A DNA stretch of 64,000 bases from Poecilobothrus nobilitatus (GCA_947095535.1 OX352773.1:744001-808000); one strand, 5' to 3'; positions 44,956 through 57,644 are shown, numbered from the stretch's first letter. Program-made: numbers and translations. The notes: generated by a model not told the origin, from the sequence alone.

Positions 44956-47194
44956 ATCAACTAAATAATAATAGTTGGGAATTTGTGAATTTGGTGTTAC
45001 TGTCTTAGCAGATTTTTAATAGTACAGCACACATCAAAATATGCATACCACTTTTCTACATGTTTGTACCTACCTATGTAGTAAAAAAATTTGGTTTTAA
45101 AAGTATGTAATTGAGAATATATTAAATTGCTTACTTCTAAATGTTAATGTTTTTGAATTAAAAAAAAATTATTTTGCTTTTTCTAGACGATGTAGATATA
45201 TATGTATGTATGTACATAACATATATTTTATGATTAATTCATAATTGTTGTTATTGAAAAGAAAATTATTGATGTTATTTACTATTTTTAAAAAAGACTG
45301 GATTTCTTATTTTTGATATATTCTTTTTGTTGTTTAAAGTTTTTACATAATTGGAAATATATTCTTAGTTTTTATACTTCAGATAAAGGCATTAGCGGTG
45401 CAGATCATCATTCCCTAATAGATCTTAATTTAAAGGTAGCTCCCAATTTAGATATAAATGTTAGGGCCATAATATGCGATTTTAATATGTTAAGAGTTTC
45501 TAAAAAAAAGCCCTATTTTAATTATAATTAAGAAAGGAAAAACACATATCTATATAAATATTAGAAATAAACACATTACTTTTATAAATAAAAATGTATA
45601 CTAAAAATCAATTGATTTGATGAAAAAAAAACTTAAATTTAACACTTGCTTACTAAATTTTAAGTAAATGCATATTAAATTTTACATTGTGTTCTCAAGT
45701 GCGGCACATTAATTTGTTTACACATTCATATATTTGAAATTCATCGCTTTCAAACCAAAAATATTTTCGAAGCACATATTATTACATATTTTGAAGTATG
45801 TACCTATGTATATGTACGCATACTGCAATGGACTACATAAAAAACAATAGCCTTTTATAGAAAAAAAAAACATTTATGTATTACGTATACGTATTGGCAT
45901 TGGTGTTGGTGAGTTTAGTAAATTTAGATAAAATGTTTTATTTTGGTTCTGTAATAATTCTGTTAAAAATTCTGTTATATCTTTGTATGAAAATTTAATT
46001 TTGAAATTAAGCTAAAGGATCTGATCTAATGAAGAAAATTTCAAGTCTCTAGCTCAACGGGAAGTGTGTTTAAAATGGCTTCTAAGATTTCATCCTTTAC
46101 CCAACCAAGTTAATAAAAAGCTGTTAAAAACAATTTGAAATGGAAACCAAAGATTATCTATTACAATAAAATGGGCCTTTTATTTTTTACGTATCTTAAT
46201 ATATTTTTAATATAAACTATCTTATATCTTAATATAAACTACCTAAACAAAAAAAAAAAAACAATTAGTAAAAGTATGTAAAATATATGGTACTTCGTTT
46301 CAAAACCATTCTGTTATTACAATTACTGTAGGAGAGAAAATGAACGAAATATTGTTTAGGTAGTATTTTTACAATGCTTTTTTAATGGCGCAACTTTCTT
46401 AGTGTGTCTATGTACTGTTATAATACACAGTATTTACTCTTCACTTCAAATTTGTCCTTTTTAACATTATATTTGTCTTTTTTCAAAATCAATTTCATCC
46501 AAATTTTCAAAATCAATTGAAATATATATATCAAAATTTCCAAATGTAGACAAATATATAGTTAAAAAAGACAAATTTGAAGTGAAAAGAGTCAGAATTC
46601 ATAATTTAATAAAAAACTTTAATAAAAATGTTAAAAAATTTGATATAATGACATAAAATGTTTGACATTTGTAAAAAATAAATATTTGTTTCAGTAAATC
46701 GTTTTTCAAATTTCTGATTAAATATACTAAAACAAAAAAATTTTTATTTCAAATCTTAAAACTACAAGTTATTTAAATTTATTTTGCGTTTTACACTTTC
46801 GACACACTTTGCTGTATAGTGAGATTTCATATGCCAAATCGTTTCATATCAGTTTTTTGTCTCTTTTCACATGATAAAACCTTATTACTTTCTATTTCTT
46901 TCAATTTTGTTGTTTTGTTTTTACAAGTACCAAGTCATTTCGAGTAGAAATTTTGTTTTGTCGAGTAGCAAAGAAATTTTTGATGATGTGGTGAGAGTGG
47001 CCCATCTTATTGTAATAGATAATCTTTGATGGAAACATACTAAAATCCAAGTAAATTGAATATTCATTTAGGTACCCATTATACATACATAATATATGCT
47101 CAATTTTAATTTCAGTAGTCCGTATACCTAATATATTATACTTGTACACAAACGTATTCATTTTTTTCACCCAAATAAAATTACATTATAAACG
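44956..47194. other. AT-rich stretch with inverted words, no firm gene
   Basis: catctattacaataa-type words form an inverted pair: accaaagattatctattaca (46147) against tgtaatagataatctttgat (about 47010), some 860 bp apart. The block at 45930-46030 resembles 56490-56570. A frame at 45313-45531 contains GADHHSLIDLNLKV, faintly like an endonuclease end of a LINE, but it is too short to call. Confidence 0.4.
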
Positions 47195-48574
47195 AGGAAG
47201 AATACAGTTGCCTTTGTCAACTCCTAGATACCCGTACGAACCGTTAGTATGTTCACAGTCTGCCACTCTGCTTACAATATTATTTTTTTAATATTTTAGT
47301 ATTTTAAAATAATTTGGGTGAATTTTATGATTTCTAGAACTATGGGTTGTACATATATTCAAACTATATGTTTATACATTCTTTGAAAGCAGATTTTAAC
47401 CTTCCACATACCGATTATCAATCCAAAACTTTTTCAAATATTCTAGATAGTACCATTTAATACAAAGCGGTAAATGTATATTAAATTTACTTAGTACAAA
47501 ATAGTAAATATAATTTTAAATATTATATTATATTTAAATATTCCATTGACAGAATAATTTCTATAAGTACAATTACATATATGTATGTATGTAAATACGG
47601 CGCTATATAATATACATCTATACTCCTATCATTCATATACGATATGTAAATAAACATGATATTATATAAGTATGTATGTATATCAATACTTATCATACAA
47701 ATAAAAATTCTTCAAGCAACAGTTATGTTGTTTATTTATTTACATTTTTTTGTACTACGCATTATATCCCCAACAATTTCAAATTATCGAGTAAAACAAA
47801 ATGCAAAAAATTCGTTAAAGAAATTTGTTAGAAAATTTGAAAAAATCAAGTAACACTTTCGTCAATTATAAAGTAACCCTATATTATTAAAAAAAATTGT
47901 TAGCAGAAATAAGAGTATAATATTGAAGCTTTAATTTTTGTGTATTACTTCAAAAAAATTTTAACAGGTGTTCAAATTACAGTTTTTAAAAAATAGGAAA
48001 TTTTCAGTTTTTGACCCCTTACAGCTCCTAAACGGAGAGTGATACAAAAAAAATTTCTGAAATGACTCATACTTATTTTCAAAGATCTAACTTCTGTCAA
48101 AATTTCAAGTTTCCACCTTAAACCGTTTAGAAGATAGAAGGGTTAAAGGATTTTGCAAAATTTGAGTTTCGCATAACGGTAAATTAAGACACCGTATGCC
48201 ACAAATATATATTTATTGTATATATACTTTTAAAGCTAATAAAAGTAGTAATCGTTCGGCGTTTTCAAAATGAAGATATACCTTATACAACTTTTGCCCC
48301 ACCCGTTTCAGCTGTAGCTCCCTAACGGGTGGGGCTACAAAAAAAAAGTATTAAAAATAAAATTAATATTTTTGTGAGATCTATCAGCAGTTAAAACTTC
48401 ATAGCTCTATTTGAAAAAAAATGTGAGGATCTAAAAGTTAGGTGTCCGAGAGCTACCTTAAGGTTTGGTCCAAACTCAACCAAAAAAAATAGGGAACCTA
48501 CAAATTACTCCCAGAATATTTTGTGTAAATTTCAAGATTCTAGCTTTCTTAGTTTTTGAGTTAGCGTGCTGACG

Positions 48575-48600
48575 GACGGACGGACGGACGGACGGACGGA
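48575..48600 (+). repeat. (GGAC)n tract, with (GTCC)n partner at 48797-48822
   Basis: Six ggac units follow gagttagcgtgctgac. The facing unit carries gtccgtccgtccgtccgacc. A further one lies at 49632-49650 and at 63791-63804. Confidence 0.9.
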
Positions 48601-50672
48601 CATGGCTCAAAAGTCTTAGAATTTTTTTCTGATCCGATCCATACCTTTGAAGGTCTATCTAGCTCGATAAGTATCGGGTATAATAAAATTACTCCTCCGT
48701 TTGTAACACCTCGAAATAGCTAGATAGATAGAGCTAGATATACCTTCAAAGGTATGGATCGGATCAGAATCAAATTCTGAGTCGATTAAGCCATGTCCGT
48801 CCGTCCGTCCGACCGTCCGTCAGCACGTTAACTCAAAAACTAAAAAATCTTAAATCTTGAAATTTACACAAAATATTCTGGGAGCAATTTGTAGGTTCCG
48901 TATTTTTTTTGTTGTGTTACGACCAAAACCTAAGTTCGAAAAATCTCTATATTTAAATTGTTATAACACAAGCTCTATAAGGTATATCTTCAATCTGAAT
49001 ATCTTCAATTCAAACGATATCTTCAATTTCAAACGATAGGTGCTATTATGAGCTTTACAAACATGTATATAATAAATATATACTTGTGCTATACGGTGTC
49101 TTAATTTACCGTTATGCGAAACTGAATTATTGCAAAATTCTTTAACCCTTCTATCTTCTAAACGGTTTAAGTTGGAAACTTCAAATTGAATTAGTTAGGA
49201 AACAGAAGTTGGATCTTTGAAAATAAGTATGAGTCATTTCAGAAATTTTTTTTGTATCACCCCCCGTTTAGGAGCTGTGTAAGGGGTCAAAAACTTAAAA
49301 TTTCCTATTTTAAAGACCTGTAACTTCAACACCTGTCGATATTTTTTTGAAGTAATACATAAAAATTAAAGCATCAACATTATACTTTAATTTCTGTTAA
49401 CAACTTTTTTTAATAATATAGGGTTACTTTATAATTGACGAAAGTGTTACTTAATTTTTTCAAATTTTCTAACAAATTTCTTTAACGAATCTTTATACCC
49501 GTACGATAGGATCGGGTATAATAAAATTACTCCTCCGTTTGTAACACCTCGAAATAGCTAGATAGATAGAGCTAGATATACCTTCAAAGGTATGGATCGG
49601 ATCAGAAAAAAATTCTAAGTCGATTGAGCGATGTCCGTCCGTCCGTCCGTCAGCACGCTAACTCAAAAACTAAGAAAGCTAGAATCTTGAAATTTACACA
49701 AAATATTCTAGGAGCAATTTGTAGGTTCCCTATTTTTTTGGTTGAGTTCCGACCAAAACTTCGGGTAGTTCTCGAACACCTAACTTTTAGATCCCCACAT
49801 TTTTTTTTAAATAGGGCTATGAAATTTTAACTGCTGATAGATATCACAAAAATATTAATTTTATTTTTAGTAACTTTTTTTTGTAGCCCCAGCCGTTACG
49901 GAGCAACAGCTCCCCAAAGGTTCAAAAAAGCTCCATATTTAAATTGTTATAGCACAAGTTGTTTAAGGTATATCTTCATTTTGAAAACGGCAAACGATTA
50001 CTGCTTTTATTAGCTTTAAAAGTATATAAACAATAAATATATAGTTGTGGCATACGGTGTCTTAATTTAAGAAATTTTTTTTGTATTACCCCCTGTTTAG
50101 GAGCCATAAAGGGTCAAAAACTGAAAATATCCTATTTTTAAACACCTGTAACTTGAACACTTGTTAAAATTTTTTTGAAGTAATACACAAAAATTAAAGC
50201 TTCAACATTATACTGTTATTTCTGTTAACAACTTTTTTTAATATTATAGGGTTACTTTATAATTGACGAAAGTGTTACTTGATTTTTTCAAATTTTCTAA
50301 CAAATTTCTTTAACGAATTTTTTGCATTTTGTTTTACTCGATAATTTGAAATTGTTGAGGATATAATGTGTAGTACAAAAAAATGTAAATAAATAAACAA
50401 TATAACGGTTGCTTGAAGAATTTTTATTTATATGATATTGTATACATACATACTTATATAATATCATGTTTATTTACATATCGTATATGTCACTGATGAA
50501 TGAATGATAAGAGTATAGATATATATTATATAGCGCCGTATTTACATACATACATATATGTATTTTATTGTACTTATAAGAAATTATTCTATGAATGGAA
50601 ATATTTTTAAAGAAATATTGCAATGTATGGCGATATACTTATAACAATATAAATATACTATGTGCGCATTAA

Positions 50673-52846
50673 TCTAATATATAAAGCCGAAATTATGTTT
50701 GGTTGTTTGTTTGTTTGTGCCCTTTGTAAAAACCACCAGTCCGATTGCAACCAAATTTTGCAGGAACATTTTTACGACCCCGGAAAGTGTTATAGGCTAT
50801 ATGGTGTTTTGGTTCATTAACCCATTGCGGCCCGAGAGCTATTTAAAGCTTTTTCGTTTTTTCGTTGTCCCTCCTAGACGGTTTGATCGATTGACTTGCA
50901 AATTTGTACAAATGTTCTTCTTAGCTTTGGGCGGGTGTCGAAGAAATTTGGATACAATATTTTACCCAAATTCGGGCCGGCGGGCTTCCAAAAAAATTTT
51001 TGTTTTCGATTTATATCCAATTTTGTATGGTGGTTTTATGATCCGAAAAAAGGCCTGTGACAAATTTTTATGAAGTTCCGTTGACCCGTTTGGGCAGGGG
51101 AGCCGAACGAAGTTCATTCAATTTTTCTGTTGTCGCACTTAAACTGTTTGACCAATTGAGTTAAAAATTTATCAAAGTGCAGCTCTTTACAACAGGAGCT
51201 TACTGAGTTTATTTGGTTACGATCCATTAATCCATTTCGGCACCAGGGGTCAGTGAAGTTTTGTAATTTACTTAGTTGTCGCACTTAAACTGTTTGACCA
51301 ATTGAGTTAAAAATTTATCAAAGTGCAGCTCTTTACAACAGGAGCTTACTGAGTTGATTTGGTTACGATACATTAACCCATCAGGCTTCAGGCAATGAAA
51401 TTCTCATTTTTTGTTGTTGTGCTTAAACGATTTGACCAATTGAAAATTTGCCCAAGTATTGCACTTTGGCAGACAAATTCATTCAATAAATTTTGTTGTG
51501 ATACATTAACACATTTCGACACGATAGACTGTCAAAAAAAAAGTCTGTGACAAAATGTTTGTTAACGTTTGTTAACCCATTTCCGCACAAGCACTTATTA
51601 ATAATATTTTGCCTAATTTTGTGTATTGTTATTATTATTAAAAAGATATTTCCAACACTCTTTACTTTTATCTATATATACTGTTTCTAATATTCCACAA
51701 AAACCTTTCAATGCAAATTTCTAATATAGAACAGTAGTTAAAGTAACCTTATTAAGTATCTTAAGAATACTGTGTTTAAGTCTTAACAACATAACATTTT
51801 CCGCCGTTGTTAAAAAACAGAAACAATCTCCTACATTAGACAATCATCATGTCATCATTCAGAAATGTATTACTTGCATGTGGTCTTTACATGTGGTCTA
51901 CCTAAATAAGATGCATGTGTATAACATGTTTCCCATAAAATATCATTGAAATATGTACATATAGTATTTATAATATCCGTATATTTAAAAATACTATAAA
52001 CTTAATCAATTAAATTAGAAAACATATTCACATTTCTGTACAGCATTTAATCAAAAATGAGTACATGCATATTTAAAGAACAGAAAACCTTACATTCTTA
52101 TCCATATACAATTTTTACACATATTTTTAACCAATCAATTTGGAAACATAATTAGAAAAACTAAAAGTTAAAAAATACTGGTTCAATTATAAAGGTAAAA
52201 AACAATCATGTATTTTTTATATTGAAAATATGTTAAACAGAACCTGAAATGTACGCATTTAAAAAGAAGTTTTTTAAAATTCGAAGAGCTGTCGGTGCTG
52301 TAGGATCTCCAACGGTGAGGGTACATAAAAAAGTTGTTCTACAACATTACTCTTTTAAGAGACCTGTGCATAGTTAATATTTTATTGCTCTTTATTAAAC
52401 AGTATATAAGTTTTAACAGACGGAAGGACAGAGCGAACTTAATAACAAATTTTTCTAAATGTGCTTAAAAGGATAATTCACAAAAACATGAAGTGACATT
52501 ACTTACGAAAAAAATGTACTACATTATGGTCATAATTGAAATGCGATTTTATGTCTCGGTATTAAAAGAATATATTGTGGAAATTCACTTCGCCGTAATT
52601 GTGTACTCAATAGATTATTGATTCCTTTAAAAATTTTTTGTAGAAGAATTGGCTCTAATTCTTGACTCTGTTTATTCAATTTAACTAAATCTAATAAAAA
52701 ATAGAATATAGACTACCAGCATCTGCAAATGCATAGTAATAAGTTAACTATATTAATTAAATTATATTAACGCAGAAACAAAAGTTAATAATTTTTATTT
52801 CATAAAGCCAAAAAAATACTCCGGGCAACGCCGGGTACTCTGCTAT
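50673..52846 (+). mobile_element. Non-autonomous Helitron, about 2.17 kb
   Basis: The 5' end TCTAATATATAAAGCCGAAA followed by (gttt)n and a caccagtccgattgcaacca region is typical of insect Helitrons. The 3' end has the GC hairpin ccgggcaacgccgg and then actctgCTAT, close to the expected CTRR. Interior has no Rep/helicase. It holds a tandem pair of about 140 bp (cttaaactgtttgaccaatt at 51137 and 51287) and looser repeats near 50870 and 51420. It interrupts the right arm of the surrounding inverted repeat. The frame 50699-51073 is not supported as a gene. Confidence 0.8.
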
Positions 52847-53172
52847 TATAATATAATATTTAAAATTATATTTACTATTTTGTAATTTAATATATATTTA
52901 CCGCTTAGTATTAAATGGTACTATAGAATATTTGAAAAGGTTTTGGATTGATAATCGTTATGTGGAAGGTTAGAATCTGCTTTTGAAGAATGTACAAACA
53001 CATACATACATAGTCTGAATATACATATGTACAGCCCATAGTTCTAGAAATTATAAAAGTCACTCAAATTATTTTAAAGTACTAAAATATTAAAAAAATA
53101 ATATTGTAAGCAGAGTGACAGGCTGTGCTGTGAACATACTAACGGTTCGTACGGGTATCGAAGAGTTTCTCG

Positions 53173-53344
53173 TTTTTTTAATGCATTTCTCTGCCACATA
53201 AATTTGGACAAGAAATTACACAGTCTTTCCTGTTCAGGCGTGACTGTAGATGTCGTAAGGAGGAATAACTATTACGACGTGTGTGGGATTCGAACCCACA
53301 CTCCCTCGGTGTTCACAGCGTATTTCATACGCTCTTACCCACCG
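53173..53344 (-). mobile_element. tRNA-derived SINE, copy 4, lacking the head
   Basis: Reverse copy with poly(T), tctctgccacataaatttgg and gtgtgtgggattcgaaccca. It breaks off after tcttacccaccg, so the A-box end is missing or diverged. It is joined to the end of the 47-53 kb inverted repeat, with about 30 bp of that end lost. Confidence 0.85.
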
Positions 53345-53384
53345 TGTATATCTATTACGTGGCCTTAAAATTTTCTTCCTAACC

Positions 53385-53625
53385 AAACACATACATATAT
53401 ATAAATTTACTCAAATCGTAAGAGGTGGATAATAAGATTTTTGTTGTGAAAGAAAGACAAAAAATAAAACGAAATGATTTGGTAAGCTCAATTAATAAAT
53501 ATTACACTGGACTGCTATGTATATAAAACTCTATTATGAAAAAACTGATTTCAATATCACATAACCCTATTCGATTACATTGATAACTAATACATAGACA
53601 ATTTCACTGGACAGCTACCTAATGG
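53385..53625 (-). repeat. Contiguous copy of the repeat split around the P-element relic
   Basis: The reverse complement joins sequence homologous to 30133-30262 and to 33945-34090 at ttgag/cttacc (about 53494). Total about 240 bp. Internally, cagtgaaat / cagtgtaat words bound an approximately 110-bp half. No ORF. Confidence 0.7.
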
Positions 53626-54469
53626 TAAAGCATTGTAAAAATACAAATACAACAATGTTTTGCACCCTTTCTTTCTGATTGTTTTTTTATACAATATTGG
53701 AAATGATATAAAGGGAAGTAGTTTCTACATGTTTTTACAATTTATAGTTTTTGTTGTAAGACTATGCATTAGGTTTAGTAAAAAAAGAGTGTTACTATTT
53801 ATTCCCATATCTATACTTTGGTTATTATGAGAATGTTGAGTTGAACTTTAAATTAAAAATAATCTCATCTTATTAAAAATCATTTTAATTTAAATTATGT
53901 ATTTATTTTTATTAAGTTGTAGGTATAATGATGAAAAGTAATGTATAAAATTTAGTGAAGTTTTTTATTTGAATTTGAGGCCAAATCCACTTTACTAAAA
54001 ATATTTACACATTTATATAAACAACTAACATATCAAGGAGAACGGCATGTACCTTGAACCGATTGAACCTTGGACCATTTATTTTATCTCATGTTTTCAT
54101 ATAAGAAGGTTAAAGGAAAAAGTTCCTTTAAAGTTTCTATACAGTTTATGTCAAAACATTTAACAATTGCATCATGAGAAATTTTTGTTTTGTGTTCAGC
54201 ATTTAAAAATGGTTTTTTCGAGTCAGCTGTAAATTTTTGTAAATATTTAAAATTTTAATGAAAAATAATGTTAAATTCTTAGGGAGTTCTCTGAGAGGAT
54301 TTGTTACAAAGCGGTTATGAAAAATTTAGTGCATACCTATTTATGATTTATTTAAAATTATTTAAAATTAGTTAGATTTGTAAAAAATATATAAATAAAT
54401 TTTTTGAATGTTAAATTTTTTTTAGTCAAAAAATATAGAATTATTAGATAGTGAATGAATTTAAACTAT
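53626..54469. other. AT-rich stretch, no gene seen
   Basis: No recognisable repeat or coding motif. Confidence 0.4.
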
Positions 54470-55514
54470 GAAAATGAAAAAAAAATATTTGGAACTTCGA
54501 AAACGTGGTTTGTGTAAAAATAGTGAGGAAAATACAGAAGTAATAAATATTAATAAAATGCCAAAAAGAGCAAGATCATTTGATCTTAAAAAAGAAAATT
54601 AAAAGAAGAACAAATAAAAAAATTTAGTGAAATAATAAGCACTTTGCAAAATGATCTTGAAACAGAAAAATTTAAAAATGAACAAATAAAAAAAATATAT
54701 AATCAATTAGATAATTTTAGTGAGAGTGAGATTCTCAATGAGAGTAAATTAAACATAACTGAAAATTTTGACACACAAAATGCATTTGATAATGCAATTA
54801 AAAATTGCCAGAAAATTGTGCTAATAAGAAAATAAACAATATTGACAATAATAGCAACAAAATAATTAGTGACAACTCAGATAACAATAAAAGTAAATAT
54901 AGTGACAGTATAATAGTGAGTTCAAAGAACAATAAACAAAACAATAATAATAAAAACAAAATAAGTGACATTCCAAAAATAAACAATAAAATAAACATTA
55001 ATAGTAATAATAATAAAAAAAATGCACCTCATAGAAAATAGAATATGTACAAATAAACAATTTCATAGAAAATGTACAAATAAACAATTTAATAAAGAAA
55101 ATTCAGAATCAAAACATAAAAAATGTTCATATTAAAAAAATAAATAAAACTAAAAATACTATAATGACTTATAACTTGGAAGATCCAAAAATAAAAGAAT
55201 TACTCAATGATTTAAATATTAAATTTTACACATATACATTAGAAACCTAAAATTTTATTATTATGAAGGCCCTACATAGTGAAGATGAATCAGAAACGAT
55301 ACTTAAATGGCTTTCAGAACATAATTCAACCATTCAATTCAATATTCAGTTTTTAAAAGTAACCAGATTCAATATACCTGAACTGCAATACAAAACCAAA
55401 GGAAACTGGCAACAATTTAGTGCAAATATCGAACAATACTTCAATAAACGAAGTTATGCAAATAAAAAGTATAGATTATCAAATAGTGAAATGGAAAAAA
55501 TTAATATAAAATGA
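54470..55514 (+). pseudogene. Gag-like ORF1 of a retroelement (PRE_C2HC-type), broken
   Basis: An ATG at 54470 starts a basic segment (MPKRARSF within it, about 54558). Frames 54644-54835 (a charged, probably coiled-coil stretch) and 54805-55041 (extremely Asn/Ser/Lys-rich) follow. After a gap, KIKELLNDLNIKFYTY (about 55190) and, past a stop, KALHSEDESETILKWLSEHN (from 55263) with FLKVTRF match the fold that precedes CCHC knuckles in ORF1 of jockey-type elements and related gag-like proteins. The zinc knuckles themselves are not found; a CKRCH word appears near 55525 in another phase. At least three lesions. The assignment is from motif memory and is moderate. Confidence 0.5.
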
Positions 55515-55906
55515 AATAATGCAATGTAAAAGATGTCACAAAAGAGTAAAATACTACACTTCTAAAAATTAAAAACTAAAACTTTCAAATTTAAATTTTA
55601 AATAAAACAAAAAATGAAAAAATGAACTATTTAGCTAAAAAGCTGTAATAAAAACTGGACTGGATGAGTTAGGTGACGACTGGAACTAGATATTCAGGTA
55701 ACCTTTTGTGTTTAATTGTTACTAATGCGAAAACTATGATTATATTTTTAGATTGCAATATTCAATACTACATACATTTGGTTTTGTCTATATAGCTAAT
55801 TACATTTAATAAGAAATTTTCAAAATATATTAGAAGGTAACAACCAAACAAACGCATGAAGAATATATTGCTTGCTATATTTTATTTAAAACTAATATTA
55901 TATATA

Positions 55907-56404
55907 CAGGATATTGCCGACTCGATGGTCTTCCTTGAAATGAGTGATCAGGCATATCTAAACGAACAAAAACTTATGTTGGCTATGGGGTCTATTCTGG
56001 ACCCTTTACGAGATATGAGGGGTTGAAGATAATTTAGCGACTTTTCATAAAAAAACCTATAAATTTTGAAAGGTTTTCTAAAGAAAAATAAAAATCAAAT
56101 GCATTTTGTAGAATAAGTTGTCAGCTTTAATTTTTATGTACTAATGATCGCCATATACCCAACAGTTACAAAGTTATGAAGGTTCAAAGTGATTTAAAAT
56201 GATAAAATTATGTTTCAAACTCAATTGCCTTTTGAAACCTTGTAGTTGGGTTACTTTTTATAGAATATTTCAAAACAGCTTTTCAAGCTCTATTTATTAG
56301 TACCTAATAACATTTTCTTATCTCTAACCGTTTTTGAGATATGAAGATCGGGCATATTTAAACGATTTCTGTATTAGTTGGACCATCGAGTGAGAAACAC
56401 CCTG
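55907..56404. mobile_element. 498-bp MITE with TA target duplication
   Basis: The ends CAGGATATTGCCGACTCGAT and the reverse complement of the right end, CAGGGTGTTTCTCACTCGAT, are imperfect inverted repeats continuing to gatggtc. TA flanks both sides (55905-55906 and 56405-56406). TA target and CAGGGTGTTTC-like ends suit a Tc1/mariner-type MITE. Interior words ggcatatctaaacga and ggcatatttaaacga repeat in the same direction. No ORF. Confidence 0.75.
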
Positions 56405-56625
56405 TATACATACATTTAATTTTGTCTATAGCTAATTAAAAAGCAACAACCAAACAAACATATGTATGTCAAGGCAAATTTTATACTTTTATTTTATTCT
56501 GTAATAATTTTGTTAAAAAATCTGTAATATCTTTGTATGCAAATTTTATTTTGCTAATTTAAGATTCCACGATTCCTTTTATCAAGAATAAGTTCAATAA
56601 AAGCTATTACTACATTATAAAAAAA

Positions 56626-56820
56626 GGGCCTCGGTGGCCTAGTGGGTAAGATCGTATAAAATACGCTGCAAACACCGAGGGAGTGTGGGTTCGAATCCCA
56701 CACACGTCGTAAGAGTTATACCCCCTTACGACATTTACAGCCACGCCTGTAAAGGAAAGGCTGTGTAATTTCCTGTTCACATTTATGTGGCAGAGAAATG
56801 CACTAAAAAAAAAAAAAAAA
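56626..56820 (+). mobile_element. tRNA-derived SINE, copy 5
   Basis: Forward copy starting gggcctcggtggcctagtgg, with the canonical B box ggttcgaatcc (56688-56698), cgtcgtaagagttat, ttacgacatttacagccacg and a 16-A tail. It has the least altered head among the five and is a good consensus guide. Confidence 0.93.
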
Positions 56821-56974
56821 TTCTTAAAAAAAGATGTCAATTTTGTTAGGACGATCACTGTGTTAATGCATTTCCACAAATAAAAAATGAGATCTTATCG
56901 GATACTTGTTTAACATATTACAGCGCTAAATTATGATTATTTCTAGATACAGATTCATCCCCTTTAATGTGCCA

Positions 56975-57640
56975 TATTAAGCCATATTTTCCCAGATGGA
57001 TCGGAAAGACCTATACAGTATGTATCACAATCACTATCATCCGTTCAAAGAAAATACTCGCAAATTGATCGCGAAGCGTATTTTATAATTTTTGTAATTA
57101 GTAAATTTTATCAGTTCATATATGCCCGAAAGTTCACATTAATTACGGACAAGAAGCAATTTCACAAATATTTTCCCCAAAAAAACAATTACCAATTCTA
57201 TATTCCAATAGCATACAGCATTATGAAGTGTATTCAGCATCATTTACTTACGATCTTAGATATCGCACTTCAAAACAGCACTGAAATCCAGATGGGTTGT
57301 CGAAACTGTCTTGCAGTGATACATCCACTAAAATTGAAGAAAGTGACTGATCTGCATTTTGACGTGACTGATTGATCAGTGCACTTCAAAACAACACCGA
57401 AATACAGGTAGGTTGTCGAGACTGCCTTGAAGTGATATATCCACTAAAATTGAATGAAGTGTCTGATTGATCTGAATTATATAAGAGACACTACCGGTTA
57501 CGGCAGAAGAAATCGGGGATGCGACATTAAAAGATAAGTCAGTAAAAAATTTAATGGAAAAACCGCGTTCAGGACGTAAAGTAGATCCATCCGACAGATT
57601 TAACATAGAACAAACTAATTTTAGCCCGACAATTTACCTC
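56975..57640 (+). pseudogene. Ty3/Gypsy RNase H scrap with flanking Pol remnants
   Basis: The first phase (56975-57160) reads DGSERPIQYVSQSLSSVQRK, then YSQIDREAYFIIF with the catalytic Glu and TLITDKK with the Asp: an RT-linked RNase H of a different Gypsy lineage from the one at 2.5 kb. After two copies of a 110-bp duplicated block (57270-57380, 57382-57480), the sequence LPVTAEEIGDATLKDKSV (about 57493) matches the segment that normally links RNase H to integrase. No RT or integrase remains. Confidence 0.7.
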
Positions 57641-57644
57641 CTTC

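Larger units (their letters stand above)
47195..53175. repeat. Large imperfect inverted repeat (family A/D compound element)
   Basis: The left arm (47195-48690) reads gaggaagaatacagttgcc ... through gatatgtaaataaacatgat (47640), gtaaaacaaaatgcaaaaaa (47790) and a GGAC tract (48575-48600). Its reverse complement is the right arm: 49496-50672 and 52847-53172, with a Helitron in between. A third unit (48695-49495) sits in the middle in the same direction as the right arm. The unit with taataaaattactcctccg and ccttcaaaggtatggatcgg thus occurs in both directions head to head at 48650-48760. No coding sequence is recognised; frames at 47656, 48857, 49624 are not genes. Confidence 0.85.

Noticed and set aside
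45313..45531. Possible LINE endonuclease end (GADHHSLIDL)
   Set aside because: One short motif with a doubtful catalytic pair and no neighbouring LINE parts.
47656..49830. Frames of 60-70 residues in the inverted repeat
   Set aside because: The same sequence occurs in several orientations as noncoding repeat; no motif.
50699..51073. 124-residue frame at the start of the Helitron
   Set aside because: It starts in the 5' end of a non-autonomous Helitron and resembles no protein; start codon is not ATG-anchored.
54798..54998. Leu-rich minus frame resembling a membrane protein
   Set aside because: It is the antisense of the Asn/Lys-rich linker of the gag-like ORF.
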